From Prolixibacteraceae bacterium (lineage in GTDB: Bacteria; Bacteroidota; Bacteroidia; Bacteroidales; Prolixibacteraceae): a stretch of DNA of 64,000 nucleotides. Of the stretch, positions 1-9,800 are shown piece after piece. The first letter of the stretch is position 1. The number at the start of each line of letters is the position of its first letter. The notes beneath the pieces are model-generated. The model was not told the DNA's origin. It ran no database searches and worked only from the letters and a program-made list of their open reading frames with translations. The DNA is taken from the NCBI GenBank assembly GCA_018648265.1, contig JABGRN010000017.1, positions 1 through 64,000 on the forward strand. The letters are read 5' to 3'. The position numbers and the translations under genes are program-made.

Positions 1-11
1 TGGGAGGTGCA

Positions 12-40
12 TCAGTGAGACAAATTATTTATCTCACTGA
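12..40. repeat. 9-bp perfect hairpin downstream of the DUF4956 gene
   Basis: Positions 12-20 (tcagtgaga) and 32-40 (tctcactga) are perfect reverse complements separated by 11 bases. The hairpin lies 45 bases past the stop codon of the minus-strand DUF4956 gene. No T-run follows on either strand, so it is not a textbook intrinsic terminator. It may act as an mRNA 3' end or as a structure between genes of a longer minus-strand operon that continues off the window. Confidence 0.5.
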
Positions 41-84
41 CCATCTACCCGATTGCCTGTTATTTTCCTGCTGAATTATAAAAG

Positions 85-708
85 TTACCCTTTTATCATT
101 TTATAATAAATCCACGCAGTCACCTCACTTTTAAAAACATTTGTTTTTAAAACTTCTACTTTAAAAACTTTTAAGCTTGTTATGGTTTCTATTTCTTTAA
201 CTAAAAGTTCGTTATTGCCTAAAACCTGAAAACTGGAAGGGGTAAATACCAATGTCTCTTTTTTTACAACCACCCGGGGTTTATATTGTTCCATCGAATA
301 AGCAGAAATCAAGAGTATTAAATTTGGGAAAATTAAACCAAACCAATGAGCTGATCCAAGTACAATTAAAGCATTAATAACCGACATGCCAATGACCACA
401 AACAAATAAGCCATTTCTTTTAATTCAACAGATGGGGTGCGATAGCGGATTATTCCAAAAATAGCAAATAAGCCCAAAGCAAATCCCATATCTAAACTAA
501 CCTGATCTAATACCGAAGCCAGAAGAAAAACCATCATTCCCATTAAAAAGAAAGTGAGAATGAATTTAGTTTGACCATTGTTTGGGTAGTAAATCAGTCG
601 AATTAGCACAAACAGAGACAAAACATTTGCAACTAATCTGACTGCAAAATCAAGATGCATGTAACAGTCGTCAAGTAATCCTTGAAAAATAGTTAATAAT
701 AAATTCAT
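85..708 (-). CDS. DUF4956 family integral membrane protein
   Basis: This 207-residue protein has about five hydrophobic segments (roughly residues 20-40, 48-68, 73-88, 97-116 and 120-137), then a soluble C-terminal tail of about 65 residues. The short loop FGIIRYRTPSVELKEMAYLF around residues 83-102 is the conserved core I associate with DUF4956. Members of this family are commonly encoded beside VTC-type polyphosphate polymerase and CotH-like proteins (family knowledge). Here the gene follows a CotH-like gene by 12 bases, which fits that arrangement. A VTC gene, if present, would lie outside the window to the left. The molecular role is unknown. The start follows from the spacing and from the first ATG of the frame. 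Confidence 0.75.
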   Translation of the reverse strand: MNLLLTIFQGLLDDCYMHLDFAVRLVANVLSLFVLIRLIYYPNNGQTKFILTFFLMGMMVFLLASVLDQVSLDMGFALGLFAIFGIIRYRTPSVELKEMAYLFVVIGMSVINALIVLGSAHWFGLIFPNLILLISAYSMEQYKPRVVVKKETLVFTPSSFQVLGNNELLVKEIETITSLKVFKVEVLKTNVFKSEVTAWIYYKMIKG

Positions 709-720
709 TTTTAATGGGTT

Positions 721-1821
721 TTAAAAGTCAACACGTGTACGACATTCACTTTTTAATGTTTTAATAAAATTTTCCGGACGTTCAAGCCTGCTAAAAAAAC
801 CGGCGATATAATTATTTAAATATTTCCTTTCGCGTTCGTGAAGGTAACTGAATGAATTAATAGTTTCTAAAATTTCATCCTTTTTTTCTTCAAACTTTCT
901 AATGTTGTTTAAATATGCCAGGTCGTTATCCCTGCAATAACCAAGGTATTCACGGTCGCTTACATTTTCTACATTCGACCATGACTGAGGATGAGAATAG
1001 TTAGTTCCAACAAATCCTGAAAAATCAAAATCATACGGAACCGAGATTACCTGATTAGTTACCTCGGTCAACGATTTTAGATATTTTGTATTGTGGCCCC
1101 CTTTTATCCTCCAATCTGTGTTGGCAATCATATATTGAAAAAGTGCAACCCGGTCAACATCTTCCTCAATTACATTTTCCTTACGTATAATTGTTGGATC
1201 AACTTCTGTCGTTTTGCTTCTTTCGGCAAGGATTTCAATCGGTTCAATTAAAAACCCGTATTGTTGATAATTTTTCTTTTTCTTTCCGGTATCAATATAT
1301 GTAATGTTCAGCAATTTAACCCTGAAACTTTTATCGGTCAGAATATTATATAATTTGTACGCCAGGTATTCTTTTAAAACATAAATTTCATACGCTTTCG
1401 AAGTTGAACAATGGGTAACTAATTTTATTCTTTTTGCCCCTTTTAACGATTTATTTTCAATCGGATCGGTTTTAAAATTAAGATAAATTGGGGGGAACAA
1501 ACAATGTCCCCTTCTAAAATTCCCCCGGGCCTTTAAACGGATATTTTTGGTTTGTGTGTGGTTATTATCGTAATGGATTTCCATAAGGGCATCGATATAT
1601 TCTCCCTCTTTTTTATTTCTAATAAACGAAGTTATATCGTATTTTAGAGTTATATCAAGTGGAACGTCATCTGCAAATGCATCAAAATTGGGAATTGTAT
1701 CAGAAACCGCACTTAATTGATAATTTTCAATTATGGTGTCACTTTCAGTTACATTGCTATTTTGAGCAAATAAAATGTAAGGGAGAGAAAGTATTAAAAG
1801 GAAGGAGAATAATTTTTTCAT
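721..1821 (-). CDS. Secreted CotH-like protein (divergent atypical kinase fold)
   Basis: The chosen start gives MKKLFSFLLILSLPYILFAQ, a clear signal peptide; a further nine codons upstream are open but unlikely to be used. The mature part keeps the order of motifs seen in CotH kinases. RGNFRRG...FPP near residue 99 matches the CotH RGN motif. A helix LKEYLAYKLYN is followed by NTDW near residue 235. YDFDFSG near residue 264 corresponds to the metal-binding D-x-D loop. Similarity is partial, so kinase activity is not assured. It stands 12 bases upstream of the DUF4956 gene, an association known for CotH proteins. The protein probably acts outside the inner membrane with the DUF4956 protein. 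Alternative reading: an uncharacterised secreted family unrelated in activity to CotH. Confidence 0.55.
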   Translation of the reverse strand: MKKLFSFLLILSLPYILFAQNSNVTESDTIIENYQLSAVSDTIPNFDAFADDVPLDITLKYDITSFIRNKKEGEYIDALMEIHYDNNHTQTKNIRLKARGNFRRGHCLFPPIYLNFKTDPIENKSLKGAKRIKLVTHCSTSKAYEIYVLKEYLAYKLYNILTDKSFRVKLLNITYIDTGKKKKNYQQYGFLIEPIEILAERSKTTEVDPTIIRKENVIEEDVDRVALFQYMIANTDWRIKGGHNTKYLKSLTEVTNQVISVPYDFDFSGFVGTNYSHPQSWSNVENVSDREYLGYCRDNDLAYLNNIRKFEEKKDEILETINSFSYLHERERKYLNNYIAGFFSRLERPENFIKTLKSECRTRVDF

Positions 1822-2038
1822 TGATTTTTGGATTAATAAAACAATCAAACTGAAATCTATATTTTACAGCAATCTAACAATAATACTTCACAAATGTTTT
1901 TGGTTTTATATTAAAAGCCAAAAGTTAATTCAAATTATATAATAATACAAAATCGAGCTGATTTTATTTGTATTATTTAAATTCTGAAACGAAACACCTA
2001 GAAATATTCCTTAAACCCAATTAAAATTTATTCCTTAA

Positions 2039-2782
2039 TTATAATTCCGGATATTCAATATCAACCAAAAACAAGCCGGCTGCCGGTGCTGAAGTTCCGG
2101 CCAGACCACGATCTTTCATTTCAATAATATTTTTAAATTCGTCGATTGAAAGTTTTCCCCTGCCAACTTCAAGTAAAGTCCCAACAATTGCTCGCACCAT
2201 ATTTCTTAAAAAGCGGTCAGCTTTAATTATAAAAATCAACTGCATATTTTCTTGTTTCCATTCGGCCAGAAAAATCTTGCAATTATTTGTTTTTACATCC
2301 GAATGTAAACGGCTGAAACTGGTAAAGTCCTCGAAATCGAATAAAACAGATGCTGCTTCATTCATTCTATTTATATCTAACTTTCTGGTGTATTTATAAC
2401 TTGTTTCGGTTTGAAATGGATCCTTTACCGTTGTTATAATATATTTGTATGTTCTGGAAACTGCGCTAAACCTTGCATGAAAATCACTTTTTACTTTCCA
2501 TATTTTCTGAACAGCAATGTCGTCGGGCAAAAAGTTATTTAGGCTGAACACAAATTTGTCGGTGATAATATCGTCATTTGCCGAATCGAAATGAAGAATA
2601 AAAAATGAAGCATGAACCCCGGTATCTGTCCTGCCAGCTCCAATCACAGCAATCTTTTCGCGCAATAATATTGACAACGATTTTTCTATTACCTCCTGCA
2701 CAGTAATGGCATTTGGCTGAATTTGCCAACCATGGTAATTAGTCCCTTTAAAACTGATTTGCAAGAAATAGCGTTGTGTCAT
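2039..2782 (-). CDS. truA: tRNA pseudouridine(38-40) synthase TruA
   Basis: TruA converts U38-U40 of the tRNA anticodon arm to pseudouridine in the cytoplasm. The protein starts MTQRYFLQISFKGTNYHGWQ, with the N-terminal FKGTxYHGWQxQ signature. The catalytic aspartate lies in GAGRTDTGVHA at about residues 51-61. The C-terminal FLRNMVRAIVGTLLEVGRG motif is also typical. At 247 residues the length is normal. The frame is open for 18 codons upstream, but the ATG at 2782 matches the usual TruA N-terminus. The gene is transcribed alone, divergent from the DEAD-box helicase. A TAnnTTTG box on the minus strand at 2834-2841 could be its promoter. Confidence 0.95.
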   Translation of the reverse strand: MTQRYFLQISFKGTNYHGWQIQPNAITVQEVIEKSLSILLREKIAVIGAGRTDTGVHASFFILHFDSANDDIITDKFVFSLNNFLPDDIAVQKIWKVKSDFHARFSAVSRTYKYIITTVKDPFQTETSYKYTRKLDINRMNEAASVLFDFEDFTSFSRLHSDVKTNNCKIFLAEWKQENMQLIFIIKADRFLRNMVRAIVGTLLEVGRGKLSIDEFKNIIEMKDRGLAGTSAPAAGLFLVDIEYPEL

Positions 2783-3274
2783 TGGTACGATTTCGTAAGC
2801 AGTTATTGTTTTGTGGAATTCTAAAAATATTAACAAAAATAAGAGAAAAAGTTATAATATATTTCAAATAGGTAGATTAGTGTTTTTTAGAAAACGCAAT
2901 AACTGACTTACACTAATTTTAAAATGGCAATCTTTAGCCAGCTTGGAAAATCCTTCTTTTCAAAAATAGCCAATTTTAATGACTTAAACTTTTAAGCAGA
3001 CAGTTAACATTAGTTATAATTGTTTGTTTTTAATGCAATTTATTGAGCTCATTAATCATATTCCTGTGAGTTAATAAATATCTTATTTTCTCATTGCTTA
3101 CCTGAAAAATCAATACAAAAATTTAATCACAAGAATATCATATTGTAAACTCTCGATTTACGAAATACAGAGTTACTTGTAATGTCGTATTTAAACTTAA
3201 CTTCGCGCGCCTTTTGAAATTTTACAACTTTATGTTTCAAAATGTTTTAATACAGAAATTTAATTTATAGAATA
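2783..3274. other. Divergent intergenic region between truA and helicase
   Basis: This AT-rich gap of about 490 bases separates two divergent genes. On the minus strand, TATTTTTG (2834-2841) fits the Bacteroidota -7 consensus and could serve truA. No clean box was found for the helicase, and no convincing gene or structured RNA was seen. Long leaders before DEAD-box helicase genes are common, so an untranslated leader is plausible. Confidence 0.35.
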
Positions 3275-4546
3275 ATGCAATTTGAAGATCTCGAAATAAT
3301 TGAGCCAATTTTAAAAGCTCTTAAAGACCAAAATTATATTACACCCACATCAATACAAGAAAAAGCTATTCCACTCATTTTAAATAGAAATGATGTTATT
3401 GGGAGTGCTCAAACCGGAACAGGTAAAACGGCAGCATTTGCCATTCCAATCCTTCAGCACCTCTATCTCGACCGACAACAATATAACAGCCCACGCAAAA
3501 TAAATGCACTGGTGATAACTCCCACGCGCGAATTAGCAATACAAATTGCCGATAGTTTTACAACCTATGGAAAGTTCACAGGAATAAGAAATACCGTTAT
3601 TTTTGGAGGGGTGAAGCAGGGAGCACAAACAAATGCCCTGCGTAATGGTGTTGATATTCTCGTTGCCACTCCTGGAAGGCTGCTGGATTTAATGGATCAG
3701 GGCTTCGTAAGATTAAAGGATATCGAATATTTTGTTTTGGATGAAGCCGACCGGATGCTCGATATGGGTTTTATTCACGACATTAAAAAGATCATTGCTA
3801 AATTACCGGCGAAACGGCAATCACTGTTTTTTTCGGCTACAATGCCAAACAATATTGTGGAACTTTCAAAAAAAATAGTTAAAAATCCGACCAAAGTAGA
3901 AGTAAACCCAGTTTCACCAACTGCCGAAACTATTCAACAATATTTGTACTATACCAATAAATCGGATAAAAAAAATCTGCTTCGTCACATACTTCAGGAT
4001 AAAAAAATCGATCAGGTTTTGTTATTTTCCAAAACAAAACATGGTGCCGATAGAATAGCGCGCAACCTAAAAAAACAGAGGATTTCTGCGGCAGCAATCC
4101 ATGGCGACAAAGCTCAGAATCAAAGACAAAAAGCACTGGCGCAGTTTAAAGCCGGAGAAATCAGGGTGCTGGTGGCAACAGATATTGCTGCACGGGGAAT
4201 TGATATTGACAAACTAAAGTATGTAATAAATTACGACATCCCAAATATTGCCGAAACCTACATCCACAGAATTGGAAGGTCTGGCAGGGCTGGAGAAGAA
4301 GGAACATCGATATCTATTTGCGAACCTGAAGAAAATGCTTTTGTGCGGGATATTGAAAAACTTATTAACCAGAAAATTGAGATTGCCAAAGAAAACCCAT
4401 TTCCCCAAACTGAAAAACCAATGACAGAAAGGGAAAGAAAAGAGTGGGACAAAGAGAAACAAAAAAGAAAACAAGAATTTTTTGCCTCAAGGAAACAAAA
4501 ATCAGGGAGATCAAATTCATATAAATTTTCCAGGCAAAAAAGATAG
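3275..4546 (+). CDS. DEAD-box ATP-dependent RNA helicase, RhlE-like
   Basis: This cytoplasmic RNA helicase has the full DEAD-box motif series. A Q motif (PTSIQEKAIP) is followed by Walker A AQTGTGKT near residue 46, PTRELAIQ, TPGRLLDL, DEAD near residue 156 and SAT near residue 188. Domain 2 has IHGDKAQNQR, VATDIAARGIDID and HRIGRSGRAG. The C-terminus beyond residue 370 is a short Lys/Arg/Gln-rich tail, typical of RhlE-type helicases that unwind rRNA or mRNA structure. At 423 residues the length is ordinary. It is monocistronic. Its transcript converges on asnB, with a shared hairpin terminator between them. Bacteroidota genomes often hold several paralogues, so the rhlE symbol is not assigned. 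Confidence 0.93.
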   Translation: MQFEDLEIIEPILKALKDQNYITPTSIQEKAIPLILNRNDVIGSAQTGTGKTAAFAIPILQHLYLDRQQYNSPRKINALVITPTRELAIQIADSFTTYGKFTGIRNTVIFGGVKQGAQTNALRNGVDILVATPGRLLDLMDQGFVRLKDIEYFVLDEADRMLDMGFIHDIKKIIAKLPAKRQSLFFSATMPNNIVELSKKIVKNPTKVEVNPVSPTAETIQQYLYYTNKSDKKNLLRHILQDKKIDQVLLFSKTKHGADRIARNLKKQRISAAAIHGDKAQNQRQKALAQFKAGEIRVLVATDIAARGIDIDKLKYVINYDIPNIAETYIHRIGRSGRAGEEGTSISICEPEENAFVRDIEKLINQKIEIAKENPFPQTEKPMTERERKEWDKEKQKRKQEFFASRKQKSGRSNSYKFSRQKR

Positions 4547-4675
4547 ATTAAAGAGTGCAGCGAAATAAATATAGCCGTTTGTTGCCTGGACATCTCTTTC
4601 CCAATTTCAATTAAAAATAGATTATTTCTAATTGGAATGTGAATTTATATTTCGCAAAAGCATTTCCAAACAAAT

Positions 4676-4709
4676 AAAAAACCACCCAACATTACGGAAG
4701 GCGGTTTTT
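4676..4709. terminator. Hairpin terminator between convergent helicase and asnB
   Basis: A left arm aaaaaccacc ending at 4686 faces a right arm ggcggttttt at 4700-4709, forming an imperfect stem. The A-run and T-run flanks let it end transcripts from both directions. It sits between the stop of the plus-strand helicase gene and the stop of minus-strand asnB. Confidence 0.65.
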
Positions 4710-4735
4710 AAAAACCAACTAAAACACTAACAAAA

Positions 4736-6424
4736 CTAGTCTTTTTTAATATCATCAAAATCAGCACCCTGATCATGCACGGCCATTACCGCCCGTCCTG
4801 ATGGATCAGCATTGTTTTGAAAAGCTTTGTCCCATTCTAAAGCAGCTTCTGTACTACATGCAATCGATGCCAACGAAGGAACACAAGCCGCTGCCTGGTC
4901 AGATGGGAAATGTTCGCTATAAATTGCCCTGTACATATATTCTTCTTTGTTCATTGGAGTATGTACCGGAAAACGGAATTTCGCATTTTTCATCATTTCG
5001 TCGCTTACCTGCTCGGTGGCAATCTTTTTTAAGGTATCAATCCAGCCATAACCAACCCCGTCAGAGAATTGCTCTTTTTGACGCCAGGCCACACTTTCAG
5101 GTAAAATATCCTCAAAAGCCTTACGAACAGGCCATTTTTCCATCCGACCGTTTTTTGCCATTTTTTCTTCAGGATTAAAACGCATAGCAACATCTAAAAA
5201 TTCTTTGTCAAGAAATGGAACACGGCCTTCAACACCCCAGGCAGCCAACGATTTGTTAGCACGCAGGCAATCGTACATGTGCAAGCGGCTAACTTTTCTA
5301 ACACACTCTTTATGAAATTCTTCGGCATTTGGTGCTTTATGAAAATAGAGGTAACCTCCAAAAATTTCATCAGCACCTTCACCGGTAAGTACCATTTTTA
5401 TACCCATCGATTTAATTACCCGGGCAAGCATGTACATTGGTGTTGATGCCCGGACTGATGTTACATCATAAGTTTCGATGTGGTAAATTACATCGCGGAT
5501 AGCATCCAGTCCTTCCTGAATTGTATAATGAATTTCGTGATGAACTGTACCAATGTGATCGGCTACTATTTTAGCAGCAGCCAAATCCGGGGCACCTTCT
5601 AAACCTATTACAAACGAATGCAACTGTGGCCACCAGGCATCTTTTTTATCACCCTCTTCAATTCGTTTTGCCGCGAATTTTTTTGCCAATGCCGAAGTAA
5701 TCGATGAATCCAGTCCTCCCGACAAAAGTACACCATACGGAACATCTGACATTAACTGACGGTGAACAGCATCTTCCAACGACTGCGCTAACTCATTAAT
5801 ATCAGCCGGGTTATCTTTTACATTCTCGTATTCAGTCCATTCACGATTGTGCCAACGCTTCAGCTCACCGTCTTTACTGTGTAAGTAATGAGCAGGTGGA
5901 AACTCCTCAATTTTTTTGCAGTATCCTTCCAGAGCTTTCAATTCGGAACCTACATAATAATTGCCAAATTCATCCCAACCCTGATAAAGGGGAATAATTC
6001 CAATATGATCGCGGGCAATTAGATACTCATCTTCTTCTTCATCATAAATAGCAAAAGCGAAAATTCCATTCAGTTCATCTAAAAATTTTTCCTTTTTATC
6101 GCGATACAAAGCTAATATCACTTCGCAATCCGATCTGGTAAGAAATTCATACGAATCCTCATATTGTTTCCTTATCTCCTGATGATTATAAATTTCGCCG
6201 TTAACAGCTAAAATCAACTTTTTATCTTTACTGAACAACGGTTGCCCACCCGATTCCGGATCAACAATCGAAAGCCGTTCGTGTGCCATTACTGACTTTT
6301 CGCCACAATAAATCCCAGACCAGTCGGGTCCGCGGTGACGTACTTTTTTCGACATCTCCAATACTTTCGGCCTCAACTCCTGAGCATCTGTTTTTAAATC
6401 AAACGCACATACAATTCCACACAT
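4736..6424 (-). CDS. asnB: Asparagine synthase B, glutamine-hydrolysing
   Basis: AsnB makes asparagine from aspartate, ATP and glutamine in the cytosol. The class II glutamine amidotransferase domain starts MCGIVCAFD, with Cys2 as the catalytic nucleophile after Met removal. It carries the typical RHRGPDWSG and VNGEIYNHQEIR motifs. The synthetase domain has the PP-loop SGGLDSS near residue 236 and the downstream motif TGEGADEIFGGY. The 562-residue length fits E. coli-type AsnB. The gene is monocistronic. A well-formed Bacteroidota promoter lies about 40 bases upstream, and a bidirectional terminator lies downstream. Confidence 0.96.
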   Translation of the reverse strand: MCGIVCAFDLKTDAQELRPKVLEMSKKVRHRGPDWSGIYCGEKSVMAHERLSIVDPESGGQPLFSKDKKLILAVNGEIYNHQEIRKQYEDSYEFLTRSDCEVILALYRDKKEKFLDELNGIFAFAIYDEEEDEYLIARDHIGIIPLYQGWDEFGNYYVGSELKALEGYCKKIEEFPPAHYLHSKDGELKRWHNREWTEYENVKDNPADINELAQSLEDAVHRQLMSDVPYGVLLSGGLDSSITSALAKKFAAKRIEEGDKKDAWWPQLHSFVIGLEGAPDLAAAKIVADHIGTVHHEIHYTIQEGLDAIRDVIYHIETYDVTSVRASTPMYMLARVIKSMGIKMVLTGEGADEIFGGYLYFHKAPNAEEFHKECVRKVSRLHMYDCLRANKSLAAWGVEGRVPFLDKEFLDVAMRFNPEEKMAKNGRMEKWPVRKAFEDILPESVAWRQKEQFSDGVGYGWIDTLKKIATEQVSDEMMKNAKFRFPVHTPMNKEEYMYRAIYSEHFPSDQAAACVPSLASIACSTEAALEWDKAFQNNADPSGRAVMAVHDQGADFDDIKKD

Positions 6425-6460
6425 ATTATTTATATTTATTTATTTCAAATTTTATTTTGC

Positions 6461-6489
6461 CAAAAATAATCAATATGTTAACGTAACAA
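6461..6489 (-). promoter_or_regulatory. Predicted asnB promoter (Bacteroidota sigma-A type)
   Basis: On the minus strand the -7 box TATTTTTG (6461-6468) matches TAnnTTTG. A TTG (6487-6489) lies 18 bases upstream as the -33 element. The predicted transcript start is about 30 bases before the asnB ATG. The same 18-base spacing is seen at the rplS promoter in this window. Confidence 0.6.
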
Positions 6490-6677
6490 AATATTTAGTG
6501 ACTTTATTCTATAATTATTAACTTTTACAATACATTTTGTAGTTATTGGGCAATTCTCCAGCATCCAATAAAATCCGATTTAGAATGAACCATTATACAG
6601 AATCAGCAAAACAACTACATTTAATATTAAACTAATTTCTGGGAAGAACTAAACTGTAACTTACTAAAAAACAGTTC

Positions 6678-6714
6678 GACCCCGCTTAGTGTAACAGTCA
6701 GACTGGGCGGAGTC
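6678..6714. repeat. Strong imperfect hairpin upstream of the giant-gene pair
   Basis: This lies in the 455-base gap between asnB and the large gene at 6880. The left arm gaccccgcttagt (6678-6690) pairs with the right arm actgggcggagtc (6702-6714) over 13 positions, with one mismatch and two G-T wobbles, around an 11-base loop. It is GC-rich against an AT-rich background. It could be a regulatory structure in the leader of the large operon or a palindromic repeat. The rest of the gap holds nothing else I can support. Confidence 0.45.
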
Positions 6715-6879
6715 AAAGTCCTAACACCAATAATTTACGAAATAACTTGAACTGGTTTTATCTATTCTAATAATCCAATCATTATCGAACTTCATTTTTT
6801 TGCGTTTAAAATTTTTAGACAGGAAATTCTACTTCTAAAAAAAAGCTGTAACTTGTGTTGTTCGAAAAAGTTAACGATT

Positions 6880-9800
6880 ATGAAATTTAAATATCTTAAT
6901 CTAAAGAAGGCCAGAGTATTAACGACAAACAATAGAGAATCAACTCAGCAATATCCCGGAAGAAGAACTTTTGTAAAAGCCATGGGATTGGGCGCACTGG
7001 CATGGAATCCGCTTGTTAATTCCTTAAAATCAATTACCACTGATTCGTTAAAGTTTAAATTAAAGAACAATCAATTAAAGGTTTACCTGAATAATATTTT
7101 GGCCTGGGAGATCTCAGAAAAGTATTTCGAGCCGGGATTCACAATTCAACTGAAACAAACAAAAAACAATTATTCATTAACAGCAAAACGATTAAAATTA
7201 CGGCAAACAGATTTTGGTTTTTCTTTAAAAGCGGACATTTACAATAAGAATGGTCCATGGGAATTTGATTTCAATATTCCGGAATTCCGTTTTAAACAAA
7301 CCGGCAATTTTTATCATTGGCTGGAGAATACCCAACCATTAACTGGTAAAGCACATTTACAACATGAAATTGCCAAACTAAATCCGACAGAGTTTATTTG
7401 TGCCAGGGGAACATTTAATTTAGAGCTTGAACCCAATTGGAAATTTAACTTTTCCTCATCGAAAAACGTTCAATTAAGTTTTAACCGACATCAGTATTCA
7501 ACAGGCAGGTTTGTTATACAACCTCAGTTAAACAAAACAGAAAAATTCTTAAAATCAAATCTGAATGGAATAACATTAGTTTCGCTGCCCGAATTTAACG
7601 ACTGGAAGAATTTTATAAATAATATTGATCTCATCGAAGGTAGTTTTGAAACCAAAAACCATGAATTGCCCGAACTTTGTTTTGCACTAGACCATTCAAA
7701 ATCAGGAGAAAAATTATTTTGGATTCAAAATGAAGGTTCGTTAATTCAGTTTCAACCTGAAAAAGTTTCAGAGTCGGATATTCAGCTTAAACAGTTTTTT
7801 TATTATGCTGAATATCTAAATAACAAACAAGCCAATTCTTATATTTCGGCCTGTTTGCCGGAAAATGGAACGTGGATAAATAATTCTCTAGGGAGTTTTA
7901 AAATTGAAAGAGACAATAAAATTCCCGATTTTGAAGCTTTTGGAACAGACAACAATTTTGACGAAATAATTCTGGAACCTCGTTTGCGTGCTTTCAAACC
8001 TAACATCGGAGGTGCAATTGCACTGAATTCTGTATTTCAGGATCCTGTAAAAGTGAGGATAATTCAGCCCCAAAAAAAGGTGACAACCAAGTCAACATTA
8101 AAATCAGCAACGACAATCCAATCTACCGAAAAGGAACAAAGCAACGAAAAAGAAGTACAAAAAACATCCACAAGAATTCCTGTAAAAAATTTAAATATAC
8201 AAAGAGTACCTCAAAAAAGGCCAACACGGGAAATTCAAAAAAATCAACCAAAAATAAATGTTGAATTCGACAGGGTAAAATTCAAACCAAAAAGAGCTTT
8301 GTCGATAAAAGTTCTCCGCCCTGAAGATATGGTTTTGCTGGAATTTGTTTTTCATAACTTCAACTTCACCAATAAAGGTCAGTCACCATATTTGGAATTG
8401 GACAAAACCAAAGAAATAGGAATTGTTGAAATCTATTTTCAAAGTCAGCACACATTGGAAGAAGCCTATTTTGAATCTACACCGATTCCCGATCCGGAGG
8501 GCGGTTCAAGTGAAACTGTCCGGCTTCCGGCAAAACATTTGCGGGCACGAAAAAGCCGTCTTGTTTATGAATTACCTGCCGGACATGAAGGATTCCCATT
8601 AATTATGAGCGAGTTGCTGGACTGGACAAAATTCAAATTACGCGTTCATCCCAGGGCATGGATTAAAATACCAACGATTAAAAGAATACGCAAACCATCA
8701 AGAGTTATTCTTGATAAAAGAGCAACTGTTCAAGCAAATAAGAATTTAAAATATTTGGATACCCCTTCAACAGAATATGGCATTAAACTAGCACAAAACA
8801 CCAAAATTAAAGCCAGTAATTTAGATGTTTACCAGGAAAATGAGGTTTCAAAAGTTCTGGCACCAACAACTTCCAGTTCGATAAAAATGTCATTCAACAC
8901 TAAAACTATAAAAAAAATTAGTTGGAAAGTTGAACCAATTCCCGAATTAAGTACATCCATTGAGGCACCAACTTTAATGTACATCTCCCCTAACCAAACC
9001 AATGATTTTTACCACAAAACAGAGGCAAGTTTCCGCGATGTGGAGCAAATAAAAATCAACAGGCAGGTTCTGAACACTCAGCTCAGGGTTCTCGATCCGC
9101 TAAGCACGAACAAAGGAGAAATTACTGAATTGTGGCACACACGGTTGGGAGTTAAATTAAAAAATGGACAAACTTCGGGTTCGGCACTTCCACATTTTAA
9201 AACTATTCGGGCACTTTGGGCCGATGATGCAGATGCTAATTACAAAGTAGCCAAAGAACGAAATTACCCGTTTATGGCTTCGCTTGATGCCAACAACCGG
9301 CAAAAATTAGTTCATACAACTTCAAATTACAACATTGGTTTTGAACCTTTTCCAGTTCCGGTAAACGATTTAATGCTTACTACTTTGGGTGCTTACCTCG
9401 ACTGGCATGCATTTTTTGATGTTCCTACTCCGCAAGACACCGATCTGAATATTATTGAATGGGAACATATTGCAACACTCGGTCGCGATCATTTTGTAAA
9501 AATTGTTGAAGAAGGTTATTTGTTTCCGTTTGGACACCGGGCTGCGGTGGTAAAAATTACCGAACGTAAATTCCACCCCCAAACTAAAGCAGCTGTTAAC
9601 CGGCAACGGATGTTTATCGTTGTCCTCGAAAAAGAAATTTTGTACTCGCGAAACGATCCCGATGGGAAATTTATTGAATTCCCCTTTCAGGAAATAAGGA
9701 TTGAAACCAACGCAACTCCAAATATCGACAACCCTGAAGATACTACATTAATAAATGTTCCCTCAACATCGGGAATTCGCCGTTCTGCACGGTTCAGTAC

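Noticed and set aside
4214-4593. Minus-strand frames of 86 and 111 codons inside the helicase gene
   Set aside because: They lie antisense to the conserved helicase domain, are rich in Phe and Ser as expected from antisense of Lys/Glu codons, and have no start or context.
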